64,000 nt of DNA from JAIVJG01 sp964236735 (GTDB lineage: Bacteria > Acidobacteriota > Blastocatellia > Pyrinomonadales > Pyrinomonadaceae): positions 62,001 to 126,000 of the forward strand of contig CAXSFM010000004.1 in the NCBI GenBank assembly GCA_964236735.1, read 5' to 3'. The position numbers and the translations under genes were made by a program. The notes below the pieces were generated by a model. It did not search any database and was not told the DNA's origin. It worked only from the letters and a program-made list of their open reading frames with translations. Positions 1 to 8,886 of the stretch are shown in pieces (position 1 is the stretch's first letter; every line of letters starts with the position of its first letter).

Positions 1-2163
1 GACGATCTGACTTTGCCGGACATGCTCTACGGCGCGACCGTCCGCAGCCCTGCGGCGCGCGGCCACATCCGCGAAATCATCTTCGACGAAACGATTCCAT
101 GGGACGAGTTCACCATCGTCACGGCGAAAGACATCCCCGGCGCAAACAGCGTCGCGCTCATCCTGCTCGATCAACCTTACCTTGCCGAAACAATCGTCAA
201 TCACAAAGAGGAGCCAATCGTCCTGCTCGCGCACGCTGATAAGTATCTGCTCGAAGAAGCGCGCCGCGCCGTGCGTTTTGAAATCGAGCCGCTGCCGCCC
301 GTCTTCAATATCGAAGATTCTCTGAACAAAAAAGAAATCATCTGGGGCGATGATAACGTCTTCAAGTCGTATCTTGTGGACAAGGGAAACGTGGATGAAG
401 CGTGGGCAAGCGCCGACTTCATCATCGAAGGCGAATACGAGACGGGCGCGCAGGAGCAACTCTACATCGAGAACAACGGCGTCATTGCCGTCGCGAACGA
501 TACGGACGGAGTGACGGTCTGGGGTTCGATGCAGTGCCCTTACTACGTCCACAAGGCGCTGATGAAATTATTCGCGCTCGACGAAAATAAAATCCGCGTC
601 GTGCAGACGGAGACGGGCGGCGGCTTCGGCGGCAAGGAAGAATATCCTTCGATGATCGCCGGGCACGCCGCGCTGCTGGCGCAAAAATCCGGGCATCCCG
701 TCAAAATTATTTACGACCGCGCGGAGGATATGTCGGCGACGACGAAGCGGCATCCGTCTCGGACGCGCCACCGCACCGCCGTCTCGCGCGATGGAAAACT
801 GCTGGTGTTGGAGATTGATTTCGTTGTTGACGGCGGAGCCTACGCGACGCTCTCGTCCGTCGTCCTCTCGCGCGGCACGATTCACGCGGCGGGGCCTTAT
901 CAATGTCCGAACGTTCGCATCCACGCGCGCGCCGTCGCCACCAACGCGCCGCCGCACGGTGCGTTTCGGGGCTTCGGTGCGCCGCAGAGCATCTTCGCGC
1001 TTGAACGCCATCTGAATAAAGTCGCCGCCGTCGTCGGCCTCGCGCCCGAAGAATTTCGCCGCCGCAATTTCATCCACGAAAATGAAACGACCGCCACCGG
1101 GCAAGTCATACGCGAAGCCGTTGACATGGACGGATTACTCGCGCGCGCCTTTGAGCTTTCCGATTACAAGTCGAAGCAGGAAAGGTTCGCGCGCGAAAAC
1201 GTGGGCAGCAAAATCAAGCGCGGGATGGGCTTCGCTTCGTTCATGCACGGCGCGGGCTTCACGGGTTCGGGCGAGCAATATTTGCAATCTGTCGTCGGCT
1301 GCGAAGCGACGCCGGAAGGCCGCGTGCGCGTGCTCGCCGCCAGCACGGAGATCGGGCAGGGCACGAACACCATCTTCGCGCAGATTGCCGCCGACGCGCT
1401 CAAACTCGACTATGAACAAATCGAAACGGCGCAGCCCGACACGGCCAACGTCCCGAACAGCGGCCCCACCGTCGCGTCGCGCACCTGCATGATCGTCGGC
1501 AAACTCGTCGAGTCCGCCGCGCTCGGTTTGAAACAGACGCTCATCAACAGTCAACTGCTCGAAGAAAATTACACGACGGATGACTTCACACGCGCCTGTC
1601 GCTCTTACATCGAACGCTTCGGCGCGCTCAAGTCATTCAGCCAGTACAGCCAGCCCGCAGACATTCGCTGGGACGACGATAAATATCGCGGCGACGCTTA
1701 CGGCGCGTATGCGTGGGCGGTGTATGTCGCGGAGGTGAGCGTTGACATGTTGACGTATGAAGCGCACGTCGAAGACTTCGTGGCGGTGCAGGAAGTTGGG
1801 CGCGTCATTCATCCCGTGCTCGCCGCCGGGCAGATCGAGGGCGGCGTCGCGCAGGCTATCGGCTACACGCTTTATGAAAACGTCGTCTGGCAAGAGGGGC
1901 GCATGATTAACAATCAGATGACGAATTACATCATGCCGACCTCCGCCGACCTCCCACCGATTCACGTCCACTTTGAAGAGATGCCGCGCGGCGAAGGGGC
2001 AGGTCCCGCAGGCGCGAAAGGCATTGGCGAGCTACCGATGGACGGCGCGGCTCCCGCAATTTTGAACGCGATTGAAAGCGCGACCGGCGTCAGTTTCAAA
2101 AGCATTCCGCTGATGCCGGAAGCGTTGATGGAGATGTTGGAGCCGGAAAGCGTCGAGGTTTAA
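1..2163 (+). CDS. xdhA: Xanthine dehydrogenase, molybdopterin-binding subunit (5' end cut by window)
   Basis: This is the catalytic subunit of a three-gene xanthine dehydrogenase, which hydroxylates hypoxanthine and xanthine to urate at the Mo centre. The reading frame is open from base 1, and the first residues (DDLTLPDMLYGATVRSP) are already inside the N-terminal hammerhead region, so the true start lies upstream. Visible family motifs are the glycine-rich TGGGFGGKEEYPS near 610, GAFRGFGAPQ near 960, and GAKGIGELPM near 2020, whose Glu matches the family's catalytic base. About 720 residues remain, against 750-780 usual for a separate Mo subunit. The 2Fe-2S subunit follows after 11 nt and the FAD subunit overlaps that one, which fits a split bacterial enzyme. 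Urate-pathway genes downstream support xanthine over other aldehyde-oxidase-type substrates. Symbol follows E. coli xdhABC usage. Confidence 0.93.
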   Translation, partial: DDLTLPDMLYGATVRSPAARGHIREIIFDETIPWDEFTIVTAKDIPGANSVALILLDQPYLAETIVNHKEEPIVLLAHADKYLLEEARRAVRFEIEPLPPVFNIEDSLNKKEIIWGDDNVFKSYLVDKGNVDEAWASADFIIEGEYETGAQEQLYIENNGVIAVANDTDGVTVWGSMQCPYYVHKALMKLFALDENKIRVVQTETGGGFGGKEEYPSMIAGHAALLAQKSGHPVKIIYDRAEDMSATTKRHPSRTRHRTAVSRDGKLLVLEIDFVVDGGAYATLSSVVLSRGTIHAAGPYQCPNVRIHARAVATNAPPHGAFRGFGAPQSIFALERHLNKVAAVVGLAPEEFRRRNFIHENETTATGQVIREAVDMDGLLARAFELSDYKSKQERFARENVGSKIKRGMGFASFMHGAGFTGSGEQYLQSVVGCEATPEGRVRVLAASTEIGQGTNTIFAQIAADALKLDYEQIETAQPDTANVPNSGPTVASRTCMIVGKLVESAALGLKQTLINSQLLEENYTTDDFTRACRSYIERFGALKSFSQYSQPADIRWDDDKYRGDAYGAYAWAVYVAEVSVDMLTYEAHVEDFVAVQEVGRVIHPVLAAGQIEGGVAQAIGYTLYENVVWQEGRMINNQMTNYIMPTSADLPPIHVHFEEMPRGEGAGPAGAKGIGELPMDGAAPAILNAIESATGVSFKSIPLMPEALMEMLEPESVEV

Positions 2164-2174
2164 GGAAGAGAAGA

Positions 2175-2666
2175 GTGACAGAAACTCCAAAGAAAATTTC
2201 CATCAAATGTAATATCAACGGCGAGGCCGCGACGCTTCATGCGTACCCGATGGCGCGCCTGCTCGACGTGCTGCGCGAAGAGTTGCGTCTGACCGGAACG
2301 AAGGAAGGATGCGGCGAGGGCGAGTGCGGCGCGTGCTCCGTCATCATTGATGGCGAAATCGTCAACAGTTGTCTCGTGCCCGTCGCGCAGGTCGCTGATG
2401 CTCAGATTAAAACCATCGAGGGCGTCGCCGACGGCGAGCAACTTCACGCCGTGCAGCAAGCCTTCATCGAATCGGGCGGCGCGCAGTGCGGCATCTGCAC
2501 GCCGGGCATGGTGCTGGCCGCCATCAATCTACTCGAACGCAATCCGCAGCCCGATGATGCGGACATCCGCGAGGGACTCGCCGGCAATCTCTGTCGCTGT
2601 ACGGGCTACATGAAAATTTTCGAGTCGGTCGTGCGCGCGTGTCAGATGTTGGAGGGTAAAGTTTGA
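2175..2666 (+). CDS. xdhC: Xanthine dehydrogenase, 2Fe-2S subunit
   Basis: This 163-residue subunit carries two [2Fe-2S] clusters that pass electrons from the Mo centre to FAD. The N-terminal plant-type ferredoxin domain has GCGEGECGACSV plus a later Cys in NSCLVP. The C-terminal helical domain has CGICTPGMV and NLCRCTGY, the four-Cys pattern of the family. The start is a GTG at 2175, 11 nt after the Mo-subunit stop, behind GGAAGAG. Its stop overlaps the TTG start of the FAD subunit. Length is normal for CoxS/XdhC-type proteins. Confidence 0.95.
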   Translation: MTETPKKISIKCNINGEAATLHAYPMARLLDVLREELRLTGTKEGCGEGECGACSVIIDGEIVNSCLVPVAQVADAQIKTIEGVADGEQLHAVQQAFIESGGAQCGICTPGMVLAAINLLERNPQPDDADIREGLAGNLCRCTGYMKIFESVVRACQMLEGKV

Positions 2667-3526
2667 GAGCCAGCGTTCCCGCATACGAGTTGATCGTTCC
2701 GCGCAGCTTGCCGGATGCGCTCGCGCTGCTTCGCGATGAGCCGGGCGCATGGAGACCGTTTGCGGGCGGGACGGATGTGATGGTGCTGTTTGAATCGGGG
2801 CGTCTCGCGCACAAGAAATTTTTCAGCATTCGACACTTGAGCGAACTGCGCGGCGTCGAAGAGACCGAGACGCACGTCTCGCTCGGCGCGTTGATGACTT
2901 ACACGGAAGTGCAGCGACATGCGACGCTCAGGCGCGAGTTCCCGATGCTCTGTCAGGCGGCGCGCGAGACGGGCGGCGTGGCGATTCAAAATCGAGGGAC
3001 GCTCGGCGGCAACATCGCCAACGCCTCGCCCGCCGCCGACTCACCCCCCGCGCTCCTCGCCTACGACGCGCAACTCGAACTCGTCTCTGCAGCGGGCACG
3101 CGCCGCGTCGCCTATAAAGATTTTCACACGGGCTACAAGCAGACCATCATGCGACCGGACGAACTGATCGCGCGCATCATTCTGCCGCGACCGGGCAAGC
3201 ACGTCAGACAATCCGCGCGCAAAGTGGGGACGCGCCGCGCGCAGGCCATCTCGAAACTTTGTTTCGCGGGATTGTTGGAATTGGAGGACGGAAAAGTCAG
3301 CGACGTGCGGCTCGCGTTCGGCAGCGTCGCGCCCATCGTCATGCGCTGTCTGCGCGTCGAAGCATTGTTGAAGGGGCAAAAACTCGACGCGGCAGTCATC
3401 AAAGACGCCCGCGCGGAACTCGCACATGAGATCGCGCCGATTGACGACGTGCGCTCGACCGCTGTCTATCGGCGCAATGTGGCGTGCAATGTGCTCGAAG
3501 AATTTTTGAGAGAGCAATCGAGTTGA
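2663..3526 (+). CDS. xdhB: Xanthine dehydrogenase, FAD-binding subunit
   Basis: This 287-residue flavoprotein subunit of the CoxM/XdhB family moves electrons from the 2Fe-2S clusters to NAD+ or another acceptor. The family FAD motifs are present: PFAGGTDVMV near residue 32 and TLGGNIANASPAAD near residue 112. The start is TTG at 2663, sharing TTGA with the preceding stop, so translation is probably coupled. It ends in a second TTGA overlap with the allantoinase gene. Its position as the third Xdh gene matches many bacterial operons. Confidence 0.93.
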   Translation: MRASVPAYELIVPRSLPDALALLRDEPGAWRPFAGGTDVMVLFESGRLAHKKFFSIRHLSELRGVEETETHVSLGALMTYTEVQRHATLRREFPMLCQAARETGGVAIQNRGTLGGNIANASPAADSPPALLAYDAQLELVSAAGTRRVAYKDFHTGYKQTIMRPDELIARIILPRPGKHVRQSARKVGTRRAQAISKLCFAGLLELEDGKVSDVRLAFGSVAPIVMRCLRVEALLKGQKLDAAVIKDARAELAHEIAPIDDVRSTAVYRRNVACNVLEEFLREQSS

Positions 3527-4902
3527 ATCTTACATCTAACCCGGATTTCATCATCCGCAGTCAAAGAGTCGTGATGCCGGACGCAACCGGCGCGGCGACG
3601 ATTCGCGTGCGCGAGGGAAAGATAACGGGCGTCGGCGCGTTCGATGACGTGCCGCGTGATTGTCAGTTAGTTGATGCGGGCGATGATGTTTTGATGGCGG
3701 GGCTGGTGGATTCGCATGTGCATGTCAACGAGCCGGGACGTACTGAGTGGGAAGGGTTCGAGACGGCGACCCTCGCGGCGGCGGCGGGGGGCGTGACGTG
3801 CATCGTGGACATGCCGCTCAACTGTATTCCTCCGACGACGACCGTTGAGAATTTGCGCGTTAAGCTCGCGGCGGCGAAAGGGAAATGCTGGACGGATGTG
3901 GCCTTTTGGGGCGGCGTCGTGCCGGGCAATGTGTCTGCGCTCGCCGCGCTAGCGGAGGCAGGCGTCGTCGGTTTCAAATGTTTTCTGATTCATTCGGGCG
4001 TCGAGGAATTTCCGAACGTGAGGGAGACGGATTTGCGCGCGGCGTTGCGCGAGTTGAAGCGTCTCGACTCTTTGCTCATCGCGCACGCCGAAGCGCCCGC
4101 GCCGGTGGAAGCGGCTTTGTTGGAGCATGAGAGCGAGGCGGCGGCGAGTCCTCGACGGTATGCGACGTTTCTCAAGTCGCGCCCGCGTGCGGCGGAAGAT
4201 GAGGCCGTCGCTTTGTTGATACGTCTGTGCCGGGAGACGGGCGCGCGCGTGCATGTCGTGCATCACTCGTCGTCAGGTTCGCTGGCGCAGTTGCGCGAGG
4301 CGCGTGCTGAAGGTTTGCCTCTGACAGTTGAGACGTGCCCGCATTATCTCTCGTTCGCTGCTGAGGACATCAGCGACGGAGCGACCGAGTTTAAGTGTTG
4401 TCCGCCGATACGCGAGCGTGAAAATCAAGAGCGTTTGTGGGACGCGCTCGGCGATAATTTGATTGATATGGTGGTCTCGGATCATTCGCCGTGCCCGCCG
4501 GAAATGAAGTTGCAGGAGGAAGGCGATTTCATGCGCGCGTGGGGCGGCATCTCGTCTCTGCAATTTCGCCTGCCGGTAATGTGGACGCATGGGAGCGAGC
4601 GCGGTTACACTCTCGCGCACCTCGCGCAATGGCTGGCGGAAGCTCCCGCGCAACTCTGCGGACTGGATGGGCGGAAGGGAAAAATCGCCACCGGATATGA
4701 TGCGGATTTCGTGGTCTGGAATCCAGACGAGACTTTCCGCGTCGAGCCGTCTCTGATTCAACATCGCCACAAGCTGACGCCCTACGCCGGTCAAGTTTTG
4801 CGCGGCGTGGTGCGCGCGACATACTTGCGCGGCGCAAAGATTTTCGATGATGGAAGTTTCGCGGAAAGGCCGTCGGGCAGGATGCTCAGGCGAGGAGAAT
4901 GA
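3523..4902 (+). CDS. allB: Allantoinase
   Basis: Allantoinase opens the hydantoin ring of allantoin to give allantoate, using a binuclear metal site of the cyclic amidohydrolase family. Metal ligands are visible in DSHVHVNEPGRTEWEGFE, the likely carboxylated Lys in GFKCFLIHSG, His in IAHAEAP and VHVVHHSSSGS, and Asp in VVSDHSPCPPEMK. EPGRTEWEGFETATLAAAAGG is typical of allantoinase rather than dihydropyrimidinase. I chose the TTG at 3523, which overlaps the preceding TGA as TTGA and gives 459 residues. An upstream GTG at 3484 would add 13 residues and overlap the FAD subunit by 43 nt. Allantoicase begins 6 nt downstream. Confidence 0.93.
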   Translation: MNLTSNPDFIIRSQRVVMPDATGAATIRVREGKITGVGAFDDVPRDCQLVDAGDDVLMAGLVDSHVHVNEPGRTEWEGFETATLAAAAGGVTCIVDMPLNCIPPTTTVENLRVKLAAAKGKCWTDVAFWGGVVPGNVSALAALAEAGVVGFKCFLIHSGVEEFPNVRETDLRAALRELKRLDSLLIAHAEAPAPVEAALLEHESEAAASPRRYATFLKSRPRAAEDEAVALLIRLCRETGARVHVVHHSSSGSLAQLREARAEGLPLTVETCPHYLSFAAEDISDGATEFKCCPPIRERENQERLWDALGDNLIDMVVSDHSPCPPEMKLQEEGDFMRAWGGISSLQFRLPVMWTHGSERGYTLAHLAQWLAEAPAQLCGLDGRKGKIATGYDADFVVWNPDETFRVEPSLIQHRHKLTPYAGQVLRGVVRATYLRGAKIFDDGSFAERPSGRMLRRGE

Positions 4903-4908
4903 ATCTGT

Positions 4909-5928
4909 ATGCCGTCCGACTTCACCGAGTTGATTGACCTTGCCGCCGAACGTCTGGGCGGAGCCGTGCTCTACGTCAACGATGATTTTTTCGCGCCGAA
5001 AGAAAATCTGTTGAAGGCGAGCGCGCCCGTCTTCATCGAAGGCAAATACACGGAGCGCGGGAAATGGATGGACGGCTGGGAGTCGCGCCGTCGCCGCACG
5101 CCCGGCTTCGATTGGTGCATCATCCGTCTGGGTCTGCCGGGCGTCGTTCGCGGCGTGCTCGTGGACACGAGTTTTTTTAGAGGCAATTACCCGGAGCAGT
5201 GCTCGCTCGAAGCGTGTGCGCTCGAAGGCGTGCCGGATGTCGAGCGTCTGTTGAGCGATGAAGTTCAATGGACGGAGATTCTCCCTGTGTCGCAACTCAA
5301 GGGCGACTCGCAAAATCTTTTCCCCGTGAGCGTTGATGAGCGCGTCACGCATTTGCGTTTCAAGATTTACCCGGACGGCGGCGTCGCGCGCCTGCGGGTG
5401 TATGGAGAAGTCGCGCCGGATTGGGAGAGACTCGCGCGCGCGGGCGGCGACGTTGACCTGGCGGCGGCGGAGCATGGGGGACTCGTCATCAGCGCGAGCG
5501 ACATGTTTTTCGGTCATCGCCACAACTTGATTATGCCGGGACGCGGCCTCGACATGAGCGACGGGTGGGAGACGCGCCGTCGTCGCGGCCCCGGTCACGA
5601 TTGGGCTGTCATCAAGCTGGGAACACCGGGCACGATTCGTCTGGTTGAAGTTGATACCGCGCACTTCAAAGGTAATTTTCCTGAAAGCTGTTCGCTCGAA
5701 GCTTGCCGCGTGAAGGGGGAAGTTGAAGAGAAGGAGTTGGGCGCGCTGCCCTGGCGGCACGTCCTCGCGCGCACGCGGTTGCAAGCGCACACGCGGCACA
5801 CTTATGAAAAAGAAATTCTCGAAGCCGGCGCAGCAGTGGTGGTGACGCATGTGCGCTTCAATATTTTTCCCGACGGCGGCGTCAGTCGCCTGCGTCTTTA
5901 CGGGCGCGCGGAGAGGAGCGAGGCGTGA
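4909..5928 (+). CDS. alc: Allantoicase
   Basis: Allantoicase hydrolyses allantoate to ureidoglycolate and urea. The 339-residue protein shows the family's internal duplication: DGWESRRRRTPGFDW...DTSFFRGNYPEQCSLEAC in the first half and DGWETRRRRGPGHDW...DTAHFKGNFPESCSLEAC in the second. Each half closes on an FPDGG- or YPDGG-type segment (KIYPDGGVARLRVYG and NIFPDGGVSRLRLYG). The ATG lies 6 nt after the allantoinase stop and the gene ends in a GTGA overlap with uraD. Using allantoicase means ureidoglycolate, not ammonia via allantoate amidohydrolase, is the next intermediate. No ureidoglycolate lyase is visible in this window. Confidence 0.95.
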   Translation: MPSDFTELIDLAAERLGGAVLYVNDDFFAPKENLLKASAPVFIEGKYTERGKWMDGWESRRRRTPGFDWCIIRLGLPGVVRGVLVDTSFFRGNYPEQCSLEACALEGVPDVERLLSDEVQWTEILPVSQLKGDSQNLFPVSVDERVTHLRFKIYPDGGVARLRVYGEVAPDWERLARAGGDVDLAAAEHGGLVISASDMFFGHRHNLIMPGRGLDMSDGWETRRRRGPGHDWAVIKLGTPGTIRLVEVDTAHFKGNFPESCSLEACRVKGEVEEKELGALPWRHVLARTRLQAHTRHTYEKEILEAGAAVVVTHVRFNIFPDGGVSRLRLYGRAERSEA

Positions 5929-6488
5929 GCGAAGAGCGAGCCTCGATTAGTGAAACGGACACGGCTCAAGGCGAAGAGTTGGCGGCGTTGAATCGCTTGA
6001 ACACGCTTTCAACGGAAGACGTGACGGCGGAATTTCTCAAGTGTTGCGGCGCGCGCGCGTGGGCGCGAGAGTTAGAAGCGTCACGCCCGTTTGAGAGTTG
6101 GAAAGAATTACTGGCTGCGGCGGATCGCATCTGGTGGAATCTGGACAGGGAAGACTGGCTCGAAGCCTTTCGCAGTCATCCGCAGATCGGTGAGAGAAAA
6201 GCCGCAGAGCGTGTCAGCGAACAGTCCGCGCGCTGGTCTGAAGCAGAACAGTCGGGCGTTCAAAATGCGACGGGCGACACGCTCTCAATGCTGGCCGATG
6301 CCAACCGCATGTATCAAGAAAAGTTCGGCTACATTTTTATCGTCTGCGCGACGGGCAAGACGACGGATGAGATGCTCGCGCTGTGTCGCGAAAGACTCGG
6401 CCATGATGACGTTGCGGAGTTGCGCGTCGCCGCCGAAGAGCAGAGACGCATCACGCATTTACGCCTGCGAAAACTTTCGACAGTATGA
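5925..6488 (+). CDS. uraD: OHCU decarboxylase
   Basis: This protein decarboxylates 2-oxo-4-hydroxy-4-carboxy-5-ureidoimidazoline to (S)-allantoin. It is 187 residues, slightly longer than the usual 165-175, with about 15 extra N-terminal residues. Family signatures are FRSHPQIGERKA near residue 81, which carries the catalytic His, then ANRMYQEKFGYIFIVCATGKT and the C-terminal RRITHLRLRKL. The GTG start at 5925 shares GTGA with the allantoicase stop, and the gene ends in an ATGA overlap with uraH. It works with UraH to replace two slow spontaneous steps after urate oxidation. Confidence 0.95.
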   Translation: MSEERASISETDTAQGEELAALNRLNTLSTEDVTAEFLKCCGARAWARELEASRPFESWKELLAAADRIWWNLDREDWLEAFRSHPQIGERKAAERVSEQSARWSEAEQSGVQNATGDTLSMLADANRMYQEKFGYIFIVCATGKTTDEMLALCRERLGHDDVAELRVAAEEQRRITHLRLRKLSTV

Positions 6489-6832
6489 GCCGCATCACGA
6501 CACACGTCCTCGACATCTCGCGCGGCAAACCGGCGCGCGGCGTGCCCGTCAAGTTGGAAGTTCAAACGCTCGACCACGAGGAGTGGTCAATGATCGGGAG
6601 CGGCGAGACGGACGCGGATGGCCGTCTCAAATCGTTATTGCCGGCAGATGCATCGCTCGCGGCAGCGACGTATCGTCTCACCTTCGACACGCAGCAGTAT
6701 TTTGACGCGCGCGGCATCGAAAGTTTTTACCCGCAGGTGTGCATCGTCTTTTCAATTCGCGAGACGACCGAGCATTATCACGTACCGCTTTTGCTGAGTC
6801 CCTTCGGTTATTCGACGTATCGTGGAAGTTGA
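6485..6832 (+). CDS. uraH: 5-hydroxyisourate hydrolase
   Basis: This transthyretin-like hydrolase converts 5-hydroxyisourate to OHCU. At 115 residues it has the normal family length. It begins with TTHVLDISRGKPARGVPV, which includes an active-site His, and ends YHVPLLLSPFGYSTYRGS, where YRGS is the diagnostic C-terminal tetrapeptide. No signal peptide is visible, so it should be cytoplasmic. It overlaps uraD by 4 nt and is followed by puuD after 65 nt, the one looser junction in the operon. Confidence 0.96.
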   Translation: MSRITTHVLDISRGKPARGVPVKLEVQTLDHEEWSMIGSGETDADGRLKSLLPADASLAAATYRLTFDTQQYFDARGIESFYPQVCIVFSIRETTEHYHVPLLLSPFGYSTYRGS

Positions 6833-6897
6833 CGGGGAAGACTTATTTTCTTTGCGCGCGGCATGTTTTCGCGCGGCTTCGTTGATGGAGTTGATGA

Positions 6898-7758
6898 ATG
6901 AAAATTCCGCCTGATGTGAGCGAATGGTTGAATTTGCTCGCGCGTTGGATACACGTCTTCGCCGGCATTATGTGGGTCGGGACGACGTACTTTTTCACCT
7001 GGCTGGACGGGCGTTTCCACGACGCGCCGCCGCACGATGGCGCGAACGATGACGGGAAAGTGTGGATGGTGCATAGCGGCGGATTCTACGTGGTTGAGAA
7101 GCGCGCGGGGCTTGAGTTGGAGCGCGTGCTGCACTGGTTTCGCTGGGAGGCCGCGATTACGTGGTTGAGCGGTTTCTTTCTGCTCGGCCTGCTCTATTAC
7201 ATGGGCGGTGGGCTGGTTGACCCGGACGTGCGCGCCGCTTTCGTGTCGCGCATCGGCACGGGGATGATCGCGGAACACTACGAGACTTTCACGGTCGCGG
7301 TCGGACTGTTGACGCTCGTCGTCGCATGGCTCGTCTATGACTTGATGCATAAGTCGCCGCTCGGCAAAAACGAAGTGGCCTTCGCCGTCGTCTCTTACTT
7401 CCTCGTGGTCGGAATCGCTTATGGATTGACGCATGTATTCAGCGGGCGCGCGGCTTACATCCACATCGGCGCGATATTCGGGACGATTATGGCGGCCAAC
7501 GTCTGGATGCGAATCTTGCCGGCGCAAAAGAAAATGATCGCCGCGCTCAAAGCAGGCCGCGCGCCTGACGCCGCGCTCTCCGCATCGGCCAAGCTCCGCT
7601 CGAAGCAAAACACTTTCATGGCCGTGCCGCTCGTCTTTACGATGATCAGCAATCACTTTCCCGTCGCGACCTACGGCAACGAGCAGTACAACTGGGTCAT
7701 CCTCTCAGTGTTGATTTTATTGGGCTGGGGCGCGGCGAAACTGATTCGGCGTGCGTGA
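6898..7758 (+). CDS. puuD: PuuD-type membrane urate oxidase, without cytochrome c domain
   Basis: This 286-residue integral membrane protein resembles the N-terminal part of PuuD, the membrane urate oxidase of proteobacteria. It starts NLLARWIHVFAGIMWVGTTY and has about eight hydrophobic segments, including the stretches around ITWLSGFFLLGLLYYMGG, VAVGLLTLVVAWLVYDLM and VILSVLILLGWGAAKL. Known PuuD proteins are around 400 residues and end in a cytochrome c domain with CxxCH. Here the frame stops after the last membrane segment and no CxxCH is encoded before the next gene. No soluble uricase is present, so this is the only candidate in the window for urate to 5-hydroxyisourate. The electron partner must be elsewhere or different. 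The assignment rests on motif memory and on context. Confidence 0.8.
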   Translation: MKIPPDVSEWLNLLARWIHVFAGIMWVGTTYFFTWLDGRFHDAPPHDGANDDGKVWMVHSGGFYVVEKRAGLELERVLHWFRWEAAITWLSGFFLLGLLYYMGGGLVDPDVRAAFVSRIGTGMIAEHYETFTVAVGLLTLVVAWLVYDLMHKSPLGKNEVAFAVVSYFLVVGIAYGLTHVFSGRAAYIHIGAIFGTIMAANVWMRILPAQKKMIAALKAGRAPDAALSASAKLRSKQNTFMAVPLVFTMISNHFPVATYGNEQYNWVILSVLILLGWGAAKLIRRA

Positions 7759-7952
7759 CGGTTGAACTGAAATACGTCTGAGCACAAGACGCGCGCGTTT
7801 GAATCGAGCGCGGCGATTTAAGCCTCACCTTCAAATCAAAAAAACAAGGCGCATGTATTTCTACGTCTTCTCCTCGCTCTGTACAGGAGCAGAAGCAATC
7901 CCCCGTCCGTCCTCGCAGAGGGTAGCGGGAATTTTTTTGAGGAGAAACGATA

Positions 7953-8780
7953 ATGAAGAAAACAACTTTAATGACCTTTGCGCTCGCCGTGCTGTTTGCG
8001 CTCGCCGCACCCCTCTCAATCCGGGCTGACGTTGAAGACCGCCTGTACGACTTTACCGATGCCTACTACCGCCAGAACGGCGTTGATCCGACTCTGATAC
8101 AGGGTCGCCGTCAGGGCGTCGCGCCGCGCGGTGTGATTGATGCGCCGATTTTTCTCTACCAGCGCAACGTCCGCACCTTGCAACTTAATCCCGCTTACAA
8201 CCACAGCGGCGCGCTCACGTATTGGACAGTGATGGGCGACCTTTTCGTCTCCAGTTTTACCAACGACGAAGCGGGCAATCGCGCGCGTCAAATCGCCGAC
8301 AACATGCCGCTCTACGTCTTCCCGACGCGCACGGGCAATCCCATCGGACTCGGCAACAACCGTCAAGCCGACATCGTTGACATGCGTAATGGTTATTTCA
8401 GCAACAACCCGCTCGGCCTCTGGCTGCATACGTGGGTCAGCTACACAGACCGCGCCTTCAATACCGCCGACGGCAAAAAGGCGCTCGCCGACCTCCAGAA
8501 GAAAAACGGACTCGCGCTCGACGGCACGCCGATTATCAAGACCTTGAGCGAACTCGACAACCTCTTCGCCAAAGGTTTCGCCGTCAAGCGTTTCCGCAAC
8601 CCGAACGGCTCCGAAGGCCCGATGTACGGCATCTGCCCCGTCGTCAAAGACCCGACCGACGGCGGCATCCCCGCCGACACGACCCTCTCCTTCGTCCGCA
8701 AGCCCGACAACACTCCGCTTGAGCCATACTTCGTGACCAACTTCGATAGTCTGAAGTTCACCGGCGACTGGGCGAAATAA
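7953..8780 (+). CDS. Secreted protein of unknown function
   Basis: I do not recognise this family. The 275-residue product begins with a clear Sec signal peptide (Lys-rich start, hydrophobic core, cleavage near LSIRA-DVED). The mature part is soluble-looking, with many Asn and aromatic residues, repeated short hydrophobic stretches and one Cys (GICPVV). No enzyme motif is evident. A strong ribosome site (GAGGAGAAA) precedes the ATG at 7953 and a perfect 17-bp hairpin follows at 8818-8856, so it is probably a stand-alone well-expressed gene. It follows the purine operon after 194 nt, and nothing links it to purine use. Confidence 0.75.
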   Translation: MKKTTLMTFALAVLFALAAPLSIRADVEDRLYDFTDAYYRQNGVDPTLIQGRRQGVAPRGVIDAPIFLYQRNVRTLQLNPAYNHSGALTYWTVMGDLFVSSFTNDEAGNRARQIADNMPLYVFPTRTGNPIGLGNNRQADIVDMRNGYFSNNPLGLWLHTWVSYTDRAFNTADGKKALADLQKKNGLALDGTPIIKTLSELDNLFAKGFAVKRFRNPNGSEGPMYGICPVVKDPTDGGIPADTTLSFVRKPDNTPLEPYFVTNFDSLKFTGDWAK

Positions 8781-8817
8781 GCAAGACTCCATTTGAGTCG
8801 CCACCATTGTTTTAAGG

Positions 8818-8856
8818 CAGCAACGGCCTGCTAACTCTATTAGCAGGCCGTTGCTG
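8818..8856 (+). terminator. Strong hairpin, probable terminator
   Basis: A perfect 17-bp inverted repeat (CAGCAACGGCCTGCTAA and its complement) has a 5-nt loop and is followed by CGTTT, only a short T run. It lies 38 nt after the stop of the secreted protein gene. It may stop transcription from both sides, since a minus-strand gene ends at 8887. Confidence 0.75.
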
Positions 8857-8886
8857 CGTTTAGTAAGGACAACGATGACAATAATG

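Noticed and set aside
568..1104. Long open frames opposite the xanthine dehydrogenase gene
   Set aside because: They are antisense shadows of a GC-rich gene: Arg/Ala-rich, no family motif, and no ribosome site. The same holds for the long antisense frames over 4273-5850, 6808-7656, 8016-8807, 11694-12893, 39896-40984 and 58069-59226.
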